The notes beneath the pieces are model-generated. The model did no database searches and was not told the origin of the DNA. It was given only the letters and a program-made list of their open reading frames with translations. Positions 10,312-18,898 of a stretch of DNA of 47,989 nucleotides are shown piece after piece (the stretch's first letter is position 1; the number at the start of each line of letters is the position of its first letter). Source of the DNA: Geobacillus proteiniphilus (GTDB taxonomy: Bacteria > Bacillota > Bacilli > Bacillales > Anoxybacillaceae); contig NZ_MQMG01000027.1 of assembly GCF_001908025.1 (NCBI RefSeq), positions 1-47,989 on the forward strand, given 5' to 3'. The translations under genes and the position numbers were made by a program.

Positions 10312-10377
10312 ATCGACAATGTTAGTGAAAAAACTTGCCGTTAATAGACATATTTTTCCCCTTTCCTTTTCTATAAT
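10312..10377 (+). promoter_or_regulatory. sirA promoter region with Spo0A-like box
   Basis: TATAAT (10372-10377) lies 33 bp before the sirA start without a good -35. ATCGACA (10312-10318) differs by one base from an inverted Spo0A box core (TTCGACA). B. subtilis sirA is activated by Spo0A~P, so the arrangement is sensible, but the box assignment is tentative. Confidence 0.4.
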
Positions 10378-10410
10378 AGAAAATAGATGAACAGAAATGG
10401 GGGATGGGGC

Positions 10411-10848
10411 ATGGTCCGCTATTGGATTTATTTGTTGAATGACGATGTGGCGTCGCATTACCGCCATCGGGCAGAAAAAATTGTCGAACTGCTTCGTGAG
10501 CATCAATACGCGAAAGCGCCGCTGAAGGCGATTTGCCGCAAGCAAGTCGAATTTATCACCGAACGGCTGTCATTTTCGCGCCTGGAACTCGGCTTAAAGC
10601 AATATTTTGCCGGCCGCGTCGGCAAAAATTTGGAGCGCAATATGTTTGTTTTGCAAAACGACGCCGGTGAGGAAGCGTTGCTTGTCGTGCAAAAGCGCCG
10701 CTTGCTTCTTGTCGCCGACAGCGCGCCGCTTGCCGCGGACATCGGGCGAGCGCTCTCCCGGTTGGCGCCGACGTTTTTGGCAGTCGACGCTGATTTTGCC
10801 GATTACTACTGGCTGTCTGCGCCTGCGCAAGGAAGAAAATTTGCGTAA
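10411..10848 (+). CDS. sirA: SirA, sporulation inhibitor of replication (YneE)
   Basis: In B. subtilis SirA binds DnaA and blocks new rounds of replication when sporulation starts. This 145-residue protein fits in length, in position between tkt and yneF, and in its C-terminal pattern (APTFLAVDADFADYYWLSAPAQGRKFA). The upstream in-frame ATG at 10387 lies 9 nt behind the -10 box, so I take ATG 10411, preceded by the purine-rich GGGGGATGGGG. Family sequences diverge strongly, so context carries much of the call. Confidence 0.8.
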   Translation: MVRYWIYLLNDDVASHYRHRAEKIVELLREHQYAKAPLKAICRKQVEFITERLSFSRLELGLKQYFAGRVGKNLERNMFVLQNDAGEEALLVVQKRRLLLVADSAPLAADIGRALSRLAPTFLAVDADFADYYWLSAPAQGRKFA

Positions 10849-10937
10849 TGAAAAGATTTTTGTCGCGAAATATTGTCTAATGACGCATCGTTTAGTACAC
10901 TGTTAGGGAGACAACAAGAAGGAGGAAAATCGCTGTT

Positions 10938-11150
10938 ATGTGGGGTACGATTCTCGTTGGCGTGCTGGCGCTCATCGCCGGGGTGGCGATCGGATTTTTC
11001 GTCGCCCGCAAAACGATGATCAATTATTTGAAGAAAAACCCGCCGATCAATGAACAAATGATTCGCATGATGATGATGCAAATGGGGATGACTCCGTCGC
11101 AGAAGAAAATCAATCAGATGATGAAAATGATGAACAATCAGCTGAAATAA
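10938..11150 (+). CDS. yneF: UPF0154 membrane protein YneF
   Basis: The 70-residue protein has one N-terminal membrane helix ([19 protein letters not shown]), then the family signature [42 protein letters not shown]. Its role is unknown. The neighbourhood (sirA, yneF, then ynzD-ccdA further on) is that of B. subtilis, here interrupted by an ABC exporter pair. A ribosome site AAGGAGG precedes the ATG and a terminator follows. Confidence 0.93.
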   Translation: MWGTILVGVLALIAGVAIGFFVARKTMINYLKKNPPINEQMIRMMMMQMGMTPSQKKINQMMKMMNNQLK

Positions 11151-11157
11151 GCGCAAC

Positions 11158-11187
11158 AGACACTCGATCGAGAGTGTCTTTTTATTT
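11158..11187 (+). terminator. yneF terminator
   Basis: AGACACTC-GATCGA-GAGTGTCT followed by TTTTATTTT. Confidence 0.85.
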
Positions 11188-11273
11188 TGCAAAAATGTTC
11201 TTTCAAAATTTTTCTAGTTTTGTTACAATAATATGGCGATTGTTCGTCAGCCAAACGAAAGGAGGTGGAGCGC

Positions 11274-13013
11274 GTGCGCGTGTTTCGCGATTTGTTTTGG
11301 TTTTTTCGCCAAGAAAAGAAGGCGTATATCACCGGCATTTTCGTGCTTGTCCTCGTTGCGTTTTTAGAGACGGTCCCGCCGAAGGTGATCGGCTTGTTGG
11401 TCGATCATATGAAAAACGGAACGATGACAAAAGAGGTGCTCATCCGCTGGATCGCCGTCCTCGCCGCCGTTGCGGCGGCGCTTTACGGGCTCCGCTACGC
11501 TTGGCGCATTTTCATTTTCGGTTCGGCGGTCAAGCTTGCCCGCCAGCTGCGCAACGAGCTGTATCAACATTTTACGAACATGTCGCCGTCGTTTTACCAA
11601 CGGAAGCGGATCGGCGATTTAATGGCCCATGCGACGAACGATTTGCAGGCGATTCAGCAGACGGCCGGAAGCGGCATTTTGACGCTTGTTGACTCGGTGA
11701 CGCTTGGCGGGTTCGTGTTGGCAACGATGGCGTTTTCGATCAGCTGGAAGCTGACGCTCATCAGCCTATTGCCGATGCCAGTGATGGCGGCGGCGACGAG
11801 CCGCTATGGAACGATGCTCCATCGTCGGTTTTTAACGGCGCAAGAGGCGTTTTCATCGTTGAACGACAAGGTGCAGGAAAGCATCAGCGGCATCCGCGTC
11901 ATCAAGGCGTTTGGCTATGAGGAACACGATGTCGAGGCGTTTCGCCGCCAATCGGAAGACGTCGTGGCGAAAAACGTTGCCGTCGCCAAAATTGACGCCT
12001 TGTTTGATCCGACGATCGGGCTGCTTGTTGGGCTGTCGTTTTTTCTCGCTGTGGCGTTTGGCAGCCAAATGGTTCTGGCCGGCGAATTGACGATCGGCGA
12101 GCTTGTGTCGTTTACGACCTACCTTGGCCTGCTCATTTGGCCGATGTTGGCGTTCGGCTGGCTGTTTAACATTGTTGAGCGAGGGCGCGCTTCGTACGAC
12201 CGGGTGCGGGCGCTGTTGGCTGAACAAGATGAAATCAACGAACGTCCCGATGCCCTTCACATCGCTCCGCAAGGCGACATTGAGTATGATGTTCGTCAAT
12301 TTGCCTATCCGGGGGAGGCGAAGCCGGCGCTTCGGGACATTCGTTTTCAGCTCAAGCGCGGGGCGACGCTTGGCGTCGTCGGCAAAACGGGGGCGGGAAA
12401 AACGACGCTGCTTCGCCTGCTGCTGCGCGAGTTTGACGGCTATGACGGCGAGATTCGCTTCGGCGGCCGCGACATCCGCGATTATACGCTTTTCGCGCTC
12501 CGTTCGGCGATCGGCTACGTGCCGCAAGACCATTTCTTGTTTTCTGCCTCTGTCCGCGACAACATCGCCTTTGCTAAGCCGGAAGCCGGAGAGGACGAGG
12601 TCGTCCGGGCGGCGCGGCTGGCCGACATTCATGATGACATTTTGCAGTTTCCCGACGGGTATGAGACGGTCATCGGCGAGCGCGGCGTTTCCCTATCCGG
12701 TGGGCAAAAACAGCGGCTGTCAATCGCCCGGGCGCTTCTCATTGACCCGGAAGTGCTCATTTTTGATGACGCGTTGTCGGCCGTGGATGCGAAGACCGAG
12801 GCGCGGATTTTAACGGCGCTCAAACAGGAGCGGCGCGGAAAAACGACGATCATCGCCGCTCATCGTTTAAGCGCGGTTGAGCATGCCGATTGGATTCTCG
12901 TCCTTGACGGGGGGCGAATCGTGCAGGCCGGAACGCACGAGCAGCTGATGGCAGAAGACGGCTGGTATCGTGACATGCACCGACGCCAGCAGCTTGAGGA
13001 GCTTGCGGAGTGA
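11274..13013 (+). CDS. ABC multidrug exporter half with degenerate ATPase site (YheI/BmrC-like)
   Basis: The 579-residue half transporter has a six-helix membrane domain and a nucleotide-binding domain: Walker A GKTGAGKTT near residue 370, signature LSGGQ near 474, Walker B VLIFDD at 498-499. The catalytic glutamate after Walker B is aspartate (Asp499), as in the degenerate subunit of heterodimeric exporters; sequence and size resemble B. subtilis YheI (BmrC). GTG 11274 is chosen because AAAGGAGG ends 8 nt upstream; the GTG at 11265 lies inside that ribosome site. The partner gene follows after 89 nt. The BmrB-type attenuator peptide of B. subtilis was not seen. Confidence 0.88.
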   Translation: MRVFRDLFWFFRQEKKAYITGIFVLVLVAFLETVPPKVIGLLVDHMKNGTMTKEVLIRWIAVLAAVAAALYGLRYAWRIFIFGSAVKLARQLRNELYQHFTNMSPSFYQRKRIGDLMAHATNDLQAIQQTAGSGILTLVDSVTLGGFVLATMAFSISWKLTLISLLPMPVMAAATSRYGTMLHRRFLTAQEAFSSLNDKVQESISGIRVIKAFGYEEHDVEAFRRQSEDVVAKNVAVAKIDALFDPTIGLLVGLSFFLAVAFGSQMVLAGELTIGELVSFTTYLGLLIWPMLAFGWLFNIVERGRASYDRVRALLAEQDEINERPDALHIAPQGDIEYDVRQFAYPGEAKPALRDIRFQLKRGATLGVVGKTGAGKTTLLRLLLREFDGYDGEIRFGGRDIRDYTLFALRSAIGYVPQDHFLFSASVRDNIAFAKPEAGEDEVVRAARLADIHDDILQFPDGYETVIGERGVSLSGGQKQRLSIARALLIDPEVLIFDDALSAVDAKTEARILTALKQERRGKTTIIAAHRLSAVEHADWILVLDGGRIVQAGTHEQLMAEDGWYRDMHRRQQLEELAE

Positions 13014-13102
13014 CAACAGGCCTGAACGTTCGAGCTCTAGCCAAAAACGAGCGGAGCGAAAAGCCTGAAAATACAAGTTGTTTGTGAGATAGGGGGAAGC
13101 GG

Positions 13103-14881
13103 ATGAACGACCGATGGTTGACAACAAAAGAGCAGCGGCGCGTCTTATGGCGGCTGCTCGCTTATATGGGAAGATACAAAAAAGAAACTGCGCTTGCGTT
13201 TACGCTTCTTCTGTTGGCAGCGGCCGGGGAGCTTTCCGGCCCGTATTTGGTGAAAGTGTTCATTGACGACTATTTGGTGCCGGGCCGCCTTGCTTTTGGA
13301 CCGGTGGCGGCGCTGGCCGCCGCCTATCTCGGCGTGCTCATCTTGAAAACGATCATTTCCTACTTCCAGCTTGTTGAGTTTCAGCGGCTCGCTTTGCACG
13401 TCATTCAAGCGTTGCGGATGGATGTGTTTGCGAAAGTGCACCGGCTCGGGATGAGCTATTTTGACCGGACGCCGGGCGGAAGCATCGTTTCGCGGGTGAC
13501 GAACGATACGGAAGCGATCAAGGACATGTTCATCAGCGTCCTAGCGGCCTTTGTGCAAAACGGCTTGTTTGTCATCGGCGTGTTTGTCGCCATGTTTTCG
13601 CTTGACGCCAAGCTTGCGTTGTTTTGCCTGTTCATCCTCCCGGCTATCGCGTTCATCATGCACACGTACCGCCGCTACAGCTCGGTGTTTTATCAAGAGA
13701 TGCGCGAACGGCTGAGCGAACTGAACGCCAAATTGAACGAATCGCTGCAAGGGATGGCCGTCATTCAAGCGTTCCGCCAGCAGCGCCGTTTATATCAAGA
13801 GTTTGCCGCCGTCAATGAAGCGCATTACAAGGCGGGGATGAAAAACATCCGCCTCGATGGACTGCTGCTTCGGCCGGCGATCGATATGGTGTATATGTTG
13901 TCGATCATGGTCGTGCTCAGCTTTTTTGGCATCACGGCGCTTGACAGCCCAGTTGAGATCGGCGTGCTGTACGCGTTTGTCAACTATTTGGAGCGCTTTT
14001 TCGAACCGGTGACGCAAATGATGATGCGCCTGTCTCTTTACCAGCAGGCGATCGTTTCCGCCTCTCGCGTGTTCGCCCTTCTTGATCATCAAGAAGAGGA
14101 GCCGGTCAATCCAGATTGGTCGCCGCATGTGATCGAGCGCGGGGAAATCGAATTTCGTGATGTCAGCTTTTCCTACGACGGCAAACGGGATGTGCTGAAA
14201 CGGCTGTCGTTTGTCATCCGTCCAGGGCAGACGGTCGCGTTTGTCGGCCATACCGGCAGCGGCAAAAGTTCGATCATCAACTTGCTCATGCGCTTTTATG
14301 AGTTTGACCGCGGCAATATTTTGCTTGACGGCCGGTCGATCCGCGATTACTCGCGCGCTGAGCTGCGCCGCCGCCTCGGCCTTGTCTTGCAAGATCCGTT
14401 TTTGTTTTACGGGACGGTCAAAGAGAACATTCGCATGTATAATCAGGAATTGGACGACGAAGCCATTAAGGAGGCCGCCCGGCTCGTGCAGGCCGATGCG
14501 TTTATTGAGCAATTGCCCGGCGGCTACGACCATGTGCTCGCCGAGCGCGGGGCGACGTTATCAAGCGGTCAGCGCCAGCTTCTTTCCTTTGCCCGCACGA
14601 TCGCTGCTGATCCGAAAATTTTGGTGCTCGATGAGGCGACCGCCTATATTGACACCGAAACAGAGGAAGCGATTCAAGATGCGCTCATGCGCATGCGGAA
14701 AGGGCGGACAACAATCGCCATCGCCCACCGCCTATCGACGATCCAAGACGCCGATCAAATTTTCGTCCTCCACCGCGGCGAAATCATCGAGCGCGGTACG
14801 CATCAGCAACTGCTGGCGCAAAAAGGGCTTTACTACCAAATGTACTTGCTGCAAAACGGCCTCGTCGACGTCCATGCGTAA
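13103..14881 (+). CDS. ABC multidrug exporter half with canonical ATPase (YheH/BmrD-like)
   Basis: The 592-residue partner has a membrane domain, Walker A GHTGSGKSS near residue 382, signature ATLSSGQ near 486 and Walker B ILVLDEA with catalytic Glu511. Its signature has Ser for Gly (LSSGQ). The degenerate composite site would therefore pair the first subunit's Walker motifs with this LSSGQ, while the active site pairs Glu511 with the first subunit's LSGGQ, the known scheme of BmrCD-like exporters. Similar to B. subtilis YheH but shorter (YheH has about 670 residues). The substrate is not predictable. AGGGGGAAGCGG precedes the ATG. Confidence 0.88.
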   Translation: MNDRWLTTKEQRRVLWRLLAYMGRYKKETALAFTLLLLAAAGELSGPYLVKVFIDDYLVPGRLAFGPVAALAAAYLGVLILKTIISYFQLVEFQRLALHVIQALRMDVFAKVHRLGMSYFDRTPGGSIVSRVTNDTEAIKDMFISVLAAFVQNGLFVIGVFVAMFSLDAKLALFCLFILPAIAFIMHTYRRYSSVFYQEMRERLSELNAKLNESLQGMAVIQAFRQQRRLYQEFAAVNEAHYKAGMKNIRLDGLLLRPAIDMVYMLSIMVVLSFFGITALDSPVEIGVLYAFVNYLERFFEPVTQMMMRLSLYQQAIVSASRVFALLDHQEEEPVNPDWSPHVIERGEIEFRDVSFSYDGKRDVLKRLSFVIRPGQTVAFVGHTGSGKSSIINLLMRFYEFDRGNILLDGRSIRDYSRAELRRRLGLVLQDPFLFYGTVKENIRMYNQELDDEAIKEAARLVQADAFIEQLPGGYDHVLAERGATLSSGQRQLLSFARTIAADPKILVLDEATAYIDTETEEAIQDALMRMRKGRTTIAIAHRLSTIQDADQIFVLHRGEIIERGTHQQLLAQKGLYYQMYLLQNGLVDVHA

Positions 14882-14921
14882 ATGGCGGCGTTTTGCCGCC
14901 CCTGCTTGGAACAAAAAGAAG

Positions 14922-14961
14922 AAAGCGCCATGTCCCGCCTAGCGGGAGGCGCTTTGCTTTC
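14922..14961. terminator. Bidirectional terminator of the ABC pair and ynzD
   Basis: AAAGCGCC-atg-TCCCGC-cta-GCGGGA-GGCGCTTT. On the minus strand it is followed by TTCTTCTTTTT, a good T-tract for ynzD; the plus-strand tail (GCTTTC) is weaker. The ynzD stop codon lies in the loop. Confidence 0.75.
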
Positions 14962-15118
14962 GCCGCTTGGTTTGTTCGCGTTGATAGGCATTGAGCAACG
15001 TGTCAAGTTCTTTGCTGATTTTCATGGCCGCCGCCGAGTTTAACCCCGTTTTGGCCACCGTGTCGACAAGCTCCATCCGTTTTTGTTCAATCAAGGTCAA
15101 CAATTTGCATTTCGGCAC
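14939..15118 (-). CDS. ynzD: Spo0E-like aspartyl-phosphate phosphatase YnzD
   Basis: A 59-residue protein whose sequence (LLTLIEQKRMELVDTV, GLNSAAAMKISKELDTLLNAY) carries the Spo0E-family signature with the SxxLDxLLNxY core. Such proteins remove phosphate from Spo0A~P and so delay sporulation; B. subtilis YnzD does this and sits at the same place before ccdA. It starts with GTG behind AAAGGACGG. Only two short helices are expected. Confidence 0.92.
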   Translation of the reverse strand: MPKCKLLTLIEQKRMELVDTVAKTGLNSAAAMKISKELDTLLNAYQREQTKRRKQSASR

Positions 15119-15286
15119 GAATCGACCGTCCTTTGCTTGAAGTATTGTGTATGGTGCTTTATACTATTTTATCAGTGAACGCAAAAATGGAAAATAGAAA
15201 AATTGACCAGGAACAATGAGAAACGTGTTACGGGAAGAAGGAATTCTGCTAAAATAAAAAGTAAAAAAGCAGGGGCTGATTCACCA

Positions 15287-15994
15287 ATGAATGATCTCAA
15301 TCTATTTTTAGCGTTCGGCGCCGGGTTTTTGTCGTTTATTTCCCCGTGCTGCTTGCCGCTTTATCCGGCGTTTTTATCGTATATCACCGGCGTGTCGGTC
15401 AGCGAGTTGAAAGAGGAAAACGCGATGCTGAACCGCCGCAGCTTATGGCATACGCTTTGCTTTTTGCTCGGCTTCTCGCTCATTTTTATCTCGCTTGGCT
15501 TTGGCACCTCGCTTCTTGGAAGGCTGTTTGTTGATTATCAAGATGCGATCCGGCAAATCGGCGCGGTCGTGATCGTCGCTCTTGGCCTCGTCGTCGCCGG
15601 GCTGTGGAAGCCGGCGTTTTTGCTGAAAGATCGGCGCATTTCGTTTCGTGAACGGCCATCGGGATATGTCGGCTCCGTGCTGATCGGCATGGCGTTTGCC
15701 GCCGGTTGGACGCCGTGCATGGGGCCGATTTTGGTGGCGGTTGTCGCTCTAGCCGCCACCAACCCGGGCTCAGGAATGATGTATATGCTTGCTTATACGC
15801 TTGGATTTGCCATTCCGTTTTTCATGTTGTCGTTTTTTATCGGCAAGCTGCAATGGATCCGCCGCCATAGCGCATCCATCATGAAGGCGGGCGGCTATGT
15901 CATGGTGGCGATGGGCGTCGTTTTGTACTTTGATTGGATGACAAAGCTGATTGCTTATATGACAAGCTTGTTTGGCGGATTTACTGGTTTTTAG
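15287..15994 (+). CDS. ccdA: CcdA, thiol-disulfide electron transfer membrane protein
   Basis: CcdA carries reducing equivalents across the membrane for cytochrome c maturation and, in B. subtilis, for spore synthesis. The 235-residue protein has six membrane helices and the two essential cysteines, in SPCCLPLYP (helix 1, with a CC pair) and WTPCMGP (helix 4). ATG 15287 matches the family N terminus ([13 protein letters not shown]); an in-frame extension to 15203 is hydrophilic and unlikely. The order ccdA-yneI-ccdC is that of B. subtilis. Confidence 0.95.
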   Translation: MNDLNLFLAFGAGFLSFISPCCLPLYPAFLSYITGVSVSELKEENAMLNRRSLWHTLCFLLGFSLIFISLGFGTSLLGRLFVDYQDAIRQIGAVVIVALGLVVAGLWKPAFLLKDRRISFRERPSGYVGSVLIGMAFAAGWTPCMGPILVAVVALAATNPGSGMMYMLAYTLGFAIPFFMLSFFIGKLQWIRRHSASIMKAGGYVMVAMGVVLYFDWMTKLIAYMTSLFGGFTGF

Positions 15995-16062
15995 CGGCGA
16001 TGGAGCCGCCCTTTGTGCGGCTGTTGTTGGAGGAATATCGTTGAGGAGAGGGAGATGGAAAG

Positions 16063-16419
16063 ATGGCTGCCATTTTAATTGCTGACGATGCGAAGTTTAT
16101 GCGGGTAACGCTGGCGCGCATTTTGGAAAAGGAGGACCATCAAATAGCCGGCGAGGCGGAAAACGGCAAAGAGGCGGTCGAGCTGTATCGCCGGCTGCGC
16201 CCCGATCTTGTCATCATGGACATTACGATGCCGGTCATGAATGGGATTGAAGCGGTGCGGGCGATTAAGGAGATCGATCCCGGGGCGAAAATCATCATCT
16301 GCTCGGCGCTCGGGCAGCAGCGTATGGTCGTTGAGGCCATTGAAGCCGGAGCGGCTGACTTCATCGTCAAGCCGTTTGAAGAAACCCGCGTGCTCGAGGC
16401 GATTGCCCGTCTTTTGTAA
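16063..16419 (+). CDS. yneI: CheY-like single-domain response regulator YneI
   Basis: A 118-residue stand-alone receiver with the acidic pair Asp8-Asp9, phospho-acceptor Asp53 (VIMDITMPVMNG), Ser81 and the conserved Lys103 (IVKPF). No output domain. It lies between ccdA and ccdC as B. subtilis yneI does. The kinase and partner are unknown; a role with the cytochrome c maturation genes is suggested only by position. Confidence 0.9.
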   Translation: MAAILIADDAKFMRVTLARILEKEDHQIAGEAENGKEAVELYRRLRPDLVIMDITMPVMNGIEAVRAIKEIDPGAKIIICSALGQQRMVVEAIEAGAADFIVKPFEETRVLEAIARLL

Positions 16420-16459
16420 GCGGGCTTTGGCTTCGTACGGCATAGGAAGGCGCCGGCTT

Positions 16460-16561
16460 ATGACCGCTGGAAAACAGCTGGCTGCGTTCCTCTTGGCAAG
16501 CGAGAGGGATGAAGCGAGCGCGATGTTTGGCGAAGGCGGGGGCGGCTTTAGAGGACGGTAG
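16460..16561 (+). CDS. Small ORF of unknown function between yneI and ccdC
   Basis: A 33-codon frame (MTAGKQLAAFLLASERDEA ...) with a well-spaced AGGAAGG 9 nt before its ATG. No family is recognised and the glycine-rich end is weakly protein-like. It could be translated from the yneI transcript or be chance. Confidence 0.25.
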   Translation: MTAGKQLAAFLLASERDEASAMFGEGGGGFRGR

Positions 16562-16620
16562 GCAAGCGGAGCGGTTTTTGCTATAATAGCGTTGTCCGTG
16601 AATTTTGTCGGAAGAAGGTG

Positions 16621-17100
16621 ATGGCTTTGGCGTTCATTACATCGCTCATCGCCGTTGTGATGGCGTTTTTCATCTTTTTTGTGCGCATGAAGGCGTCGGA
16701 AAAGCCGACGAATGCCAAAAAAATTATTTTGCCGCCGCTGTTTATGAGCACCGGGGCGCTGATGTTCATCGATCCGGTCTTTCGCGTTACGCGCGGGGAG
16801 CTCATCGAAGCGGTCATTCTCGGCCTGTTTTTCTCGCTGTTTCTCATTAAAACGTCAAAATTTGAAATCCGCGGCAACGATATTTATTTGAAACGCTCAA
16901 AATCCTTTATTTGGATTTTGCTCGGGCTGATTGTCATTCGCCTTGGCTTGAAAACGTATTTAGGACGAACGATCGACTACCGCCAGTTAAGCGGCATGTT
17001 TTATTTGCTCGCGTTTTCGATGATCGTCCCATGGCGGATTGCGATGTACGTTTCGTATAGAAAGCTGGCGGCGCAGCTGAAACCGCCAGTGCTAACATAA
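16621..17100 (+). CDS. ccdC: CcdC, membrane protein linked to cytochrome c biogenesis (YneJ)
   Basis: A protein of about 159 residues with four to five membrane segments (FITSLIAVVMAFFIFFV; ILPPLFMSTGALMFI; FIWILLGLIVIRLGL). It matches the CcdC/YneJ family in length, topology and position. B. subtilis ccdC lies with ccdA but is not essential for cytochrome c synthesis. The start is uncertain: AAGAAGG ends only 2 nt before ATG 16621 but 8 nt before TTG 16627, so translation may start at 16627. TATAAT at 16582-16587 could be its -10. A terminator follows. Confidence 0.85.
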   Translation: MALAFITSLIAVVMAFFIFFVRMKASEKPTNAKKIILPPLFMSTGALMFIDPVFRVTRGELIEAVILGLFFSLFLIKTSKFEIRGNDIYLKRSKSFIWILLGLIVIRLGLKTYLGRTIDYRQLSGMFYLLAFSMIVPWRIAMYVSYRKLAAQLKPPVLT

Positions 17101-17101
17101 A

Positions 17102-17135
17102 GAGCTGTCCCGCTGATGGACAGCTCCCTTTTTTG
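17102..17135 (+). terminator. ccdC terminator
   Basis: GAGCTGTCC-CGCTGAT-GGACAGCTC-CC-TTTTTT. Confidence 0.92.
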
Positions 17136-17289
17136 TTGCGCCAAGCCACTTCACTTCGCTTCCCTGGAATTGTCCCGCAGACGGAGCTGAAGTCGTCGGT
17201 CCCGGCCTAAAAAGCTGCTTGTTTGGGCCGCTTTTTTCATGCTGAAACAGACGAAAGCCGCCGGCCAGCCTTAGACGAAAGGCGGAACG

Positions 17290-17733
17290 TCAGCGGCTTT
17301 CCAATAAATGTTTATAAGGGGCGAGATCGATGTTCTTCGCCTGCAATGTCCGGATTAAAAACTTATGGTCGCGCTTAGGGGTTGCGATGATGTAGCCGCG
17401 GATCAGCAAGTCGCGTGTGATGCGCGGCGCCTGCTCTTTGAGCGCAAGCTCGCCGATTTTGCCGGCGATCTTTTGCCGCGCGACGTCGCGGAACAATTCC
17501 GGCACAGGGCGAACCAATTCCTCAAGCAGCGCTTTTTCTTCTTCCCCCCATAAATGGCGCGTCTGTTCAATGTAATATTCCTGCCAGTCGAGCTCCGATT
17601 TCCCATCTTCTTTCGGCAGCCGCTTCAAAAACTTGCGGAACATGAAAAAGCCGCCGATCGACATCATGACAAGCAAAAAGACGACCCAAAGCAAAATAAA
17701 CCAAAGAAACCATCCGGTCAGCACGATCCCCAC
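17290..17733 (-). CDS. yneK: DUF2621 membrane-anchored protein YneK
   Basis: A 147-residue protein with one N-terminal membrane segment (GWFLWFILLWVVFLLVMMSIGGFFMF) and a charged cytoplasmic part (SELDWQEYYIEQTRHLWGEEEKALLEEL). This is the YneK/DUF2621 pattern; function unknown. It starts with GTG at 17733 or 9 nt later at the GTG of VLTGW, which sits better behind the GGGGTGGGG purine run. The 154-nt gap to ccdC holds the ccdC terminator and a weak AAAAAGC / GCTTTTT pair (17202-17230). Confidence 0.85.
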   Translation of the reverse strand: MGIVLTGWFLWFILLWVVFLLVMMSIGGFFMFRKFLKRLPKEDGKSELDWQEYYIEQTRHLWGEEEKALLEELVRPVPELFRDVARQKIAGKIGELALKEQAPRITRDLLIRGYIIATPKRDHKFLIRTLQAKNIDLAPYKHLLESR

Positions 17734-17835
17734 CCCAACATGATGATCAACTGTTTTGCCATAGGCAAGATTCGTCTACTATTATGTCGAAAAGCTTGCT
17801 GTTTGGCAAGTTTCAAACGGCGGCTTGTTACGAAC

Positions 17836-17863
17836 CGTAACGCAACTGTAATGCAACTGTAAA
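17836..17863 (+). promoter_or_regulatory. WalR (YycF)-type box, three 11-bp-spaced repeats
   Basis: CGTAAC (17836), TGTAAT (17847) and TGTAAA (17858) are each separated by GCAAC. The last two match the WalR consensus TGTWAH-N5-TGTWAH exactly. On the other strand the same sequence reads TTACAG-N5-TTACAG, which also resembles PhoP boxes. The next gene downstream is a wall hydrolase, a typical WalR target, so WalR is favoured. Confidence 0.65.
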
Positions 17864-17994
17864 AAAGCTTGTCCCGCCTTACAGCGCCAATGGATTGAAA
17901 GCCGCCGGCCGCTTTGTATGGAAAAGATATACAGTGACGTTCCCTTCTTTGCCTGCTAATCTAGTAAACAAAGAAAAAAAGCCAAAAGGCAACG

Positions 17995-18663
17995 ATGAGG
18001 GGGATGCGCAGAGTGAAAAAGACGATTGCAGCGCTCACGATCATTTGCTGTATGGCGTTAAGCTCTCATGAGCTGTCGGCGGAAGCGGCTGGCTCGTATA
18101 CATACTATCAAGTGAAAAAAGGCGATACGTTGTCGAAGATCGCCAAACAATATCATACTTCGGTTGCTTCGTTAAAGTCGTTAAACGGGTTAAAAAGCGA
18201 TGCTATTTATGTCGGCGAAAAGCTGAAAGTGCCGGCTGCGGCGAAGCGATCGGCTTCGGCGCCGGCAAAGAAGAAATCGATCTCATTAAGCGCCGCTGAC
18301 CGGAAGCTGCTCGCCCAGCTTGTGCAAGCGGAGACCGGTTCGAGCGAGCCGTTTGCCGGCAAGGTGGAAGTGGCGCTTGTGGTTTTAAACCGCACAAAGC
18401 ATCCGGAGTTTCCAAAGACGGTGCGCGGCGTCATTTATCAAAAAACGAAATCCGGCTACGCGTTTGTACCAGCCAAAACGGGGAAATTGACCCGCATTCA
18501 GCCGACAAAGCAGGATTACGAGGCGGTCGACAAGGCGCTAGCCTTATTCCCAAACGATCGCCGCGGCTCGCTTTATTTCTACAATCCGAAAATCACAAAA
18601 GACAAATGGATGTTGTCGCGTCCGGTGACGATTCGCATCGGGCACCATGTCTTCACGAGATGA
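17995..18663 (+). CDS. Secreted LysM / SleB-type cell wall hydrolase (YkvT-like)
   Basis: A 222-residue exported protein with a signal peptide ([25 protein letters not shown]), one LysM peptidoglycan-binding domain ([30 protein letters not shown]), a Ser/Ala/Lys linker and a Hydrolase_2/SleB domain ([29 protein letters not shown]). The glutamate of QAETG is the expected catalytic residue. The layout resembles B. subtilis YkvT, a WalR-regulon member as I recall, and a WalR box lies 130 bp upstream. The start may instead be GTG 18013, which has a better-placed GAGGGGG. Confidence 0.85.
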   Translation: MRGMRRVKKTIAALTIICCMALSSHELSAEAAGSYTYYQVKKGDTLSKIAKQYHTSVASLKSLNGLKSDAIYVGEKLKVPAAAKRSASAPAKKKSISLSAADRKLLAQLVQAETGSSEPFAGKVEVALVVLNRTKHPEFPKTVRGVIYQKTKSGYAFVPAKTGKLTRIQPTKQDYEAVDKALALFPNDRRGSLYFYNPKITKDKWMLSRPVTIRIGHHVFTR

Positions 18664-18664
18664 A

Positions 18665-18695
18665 CGGGGTCGAATAAGGCCTCGTTCTTTTGTTT
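18665..18695 (+). terminator. Terminator of the wall hydrolase gene
   Basis: AACGGGGTC-GAATAA-GGCCTCGTT (two G-U pairs) followed by CTTTTGTTTT, starting 2 nt after the stop codon. Confidence 0.7.
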
Positions 18696-18696
18696 T

Positions 18697-18840
18697 GTGC
18701 ATAGCGGCGGGCAGCCGGTGGTGACGCTTCTGATGGTGCATGCCCAAGATCATTTAATGACGGCGATCACGGTCAAGGATTTAGCCGCTGAATTCGTGGA
18801 GCTGTATGAAGCGCTTAAGCGGCAAACAGCCGAATCATAA
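18697..18840 (+). pseudogene. C-terminal remnant of a PTS lactose/cellobiose-type IIA gene
   Basis: Forty-seven codons read [19 protein letters not shown] followed by [24 protein letters not shown], the C-terminal third of Lac-family PTS IIA proteins, including the phospho-histidine region VHAQDHLM. The N-terminal two thirds are missing: upstream lies the wall hydrolase terminator, and no start codon or ribosome site fits. It is probably a deletion scar of a former sugar-uptake operon. Confidence 0.75.
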
Positions 18841-18898
18841 TCGCCGTCGGCCGGCTTGTTGCCCGGGGAGGATGATTTGCTTCAACGGGAATGAACCC

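Noticed and set aside
17202-17236. AAAAAGC / GCTTTTT pair as a terminator
   Set aside because: Mostly A-T pairs, with a poor inner stem; kept only as a remark under yneK.
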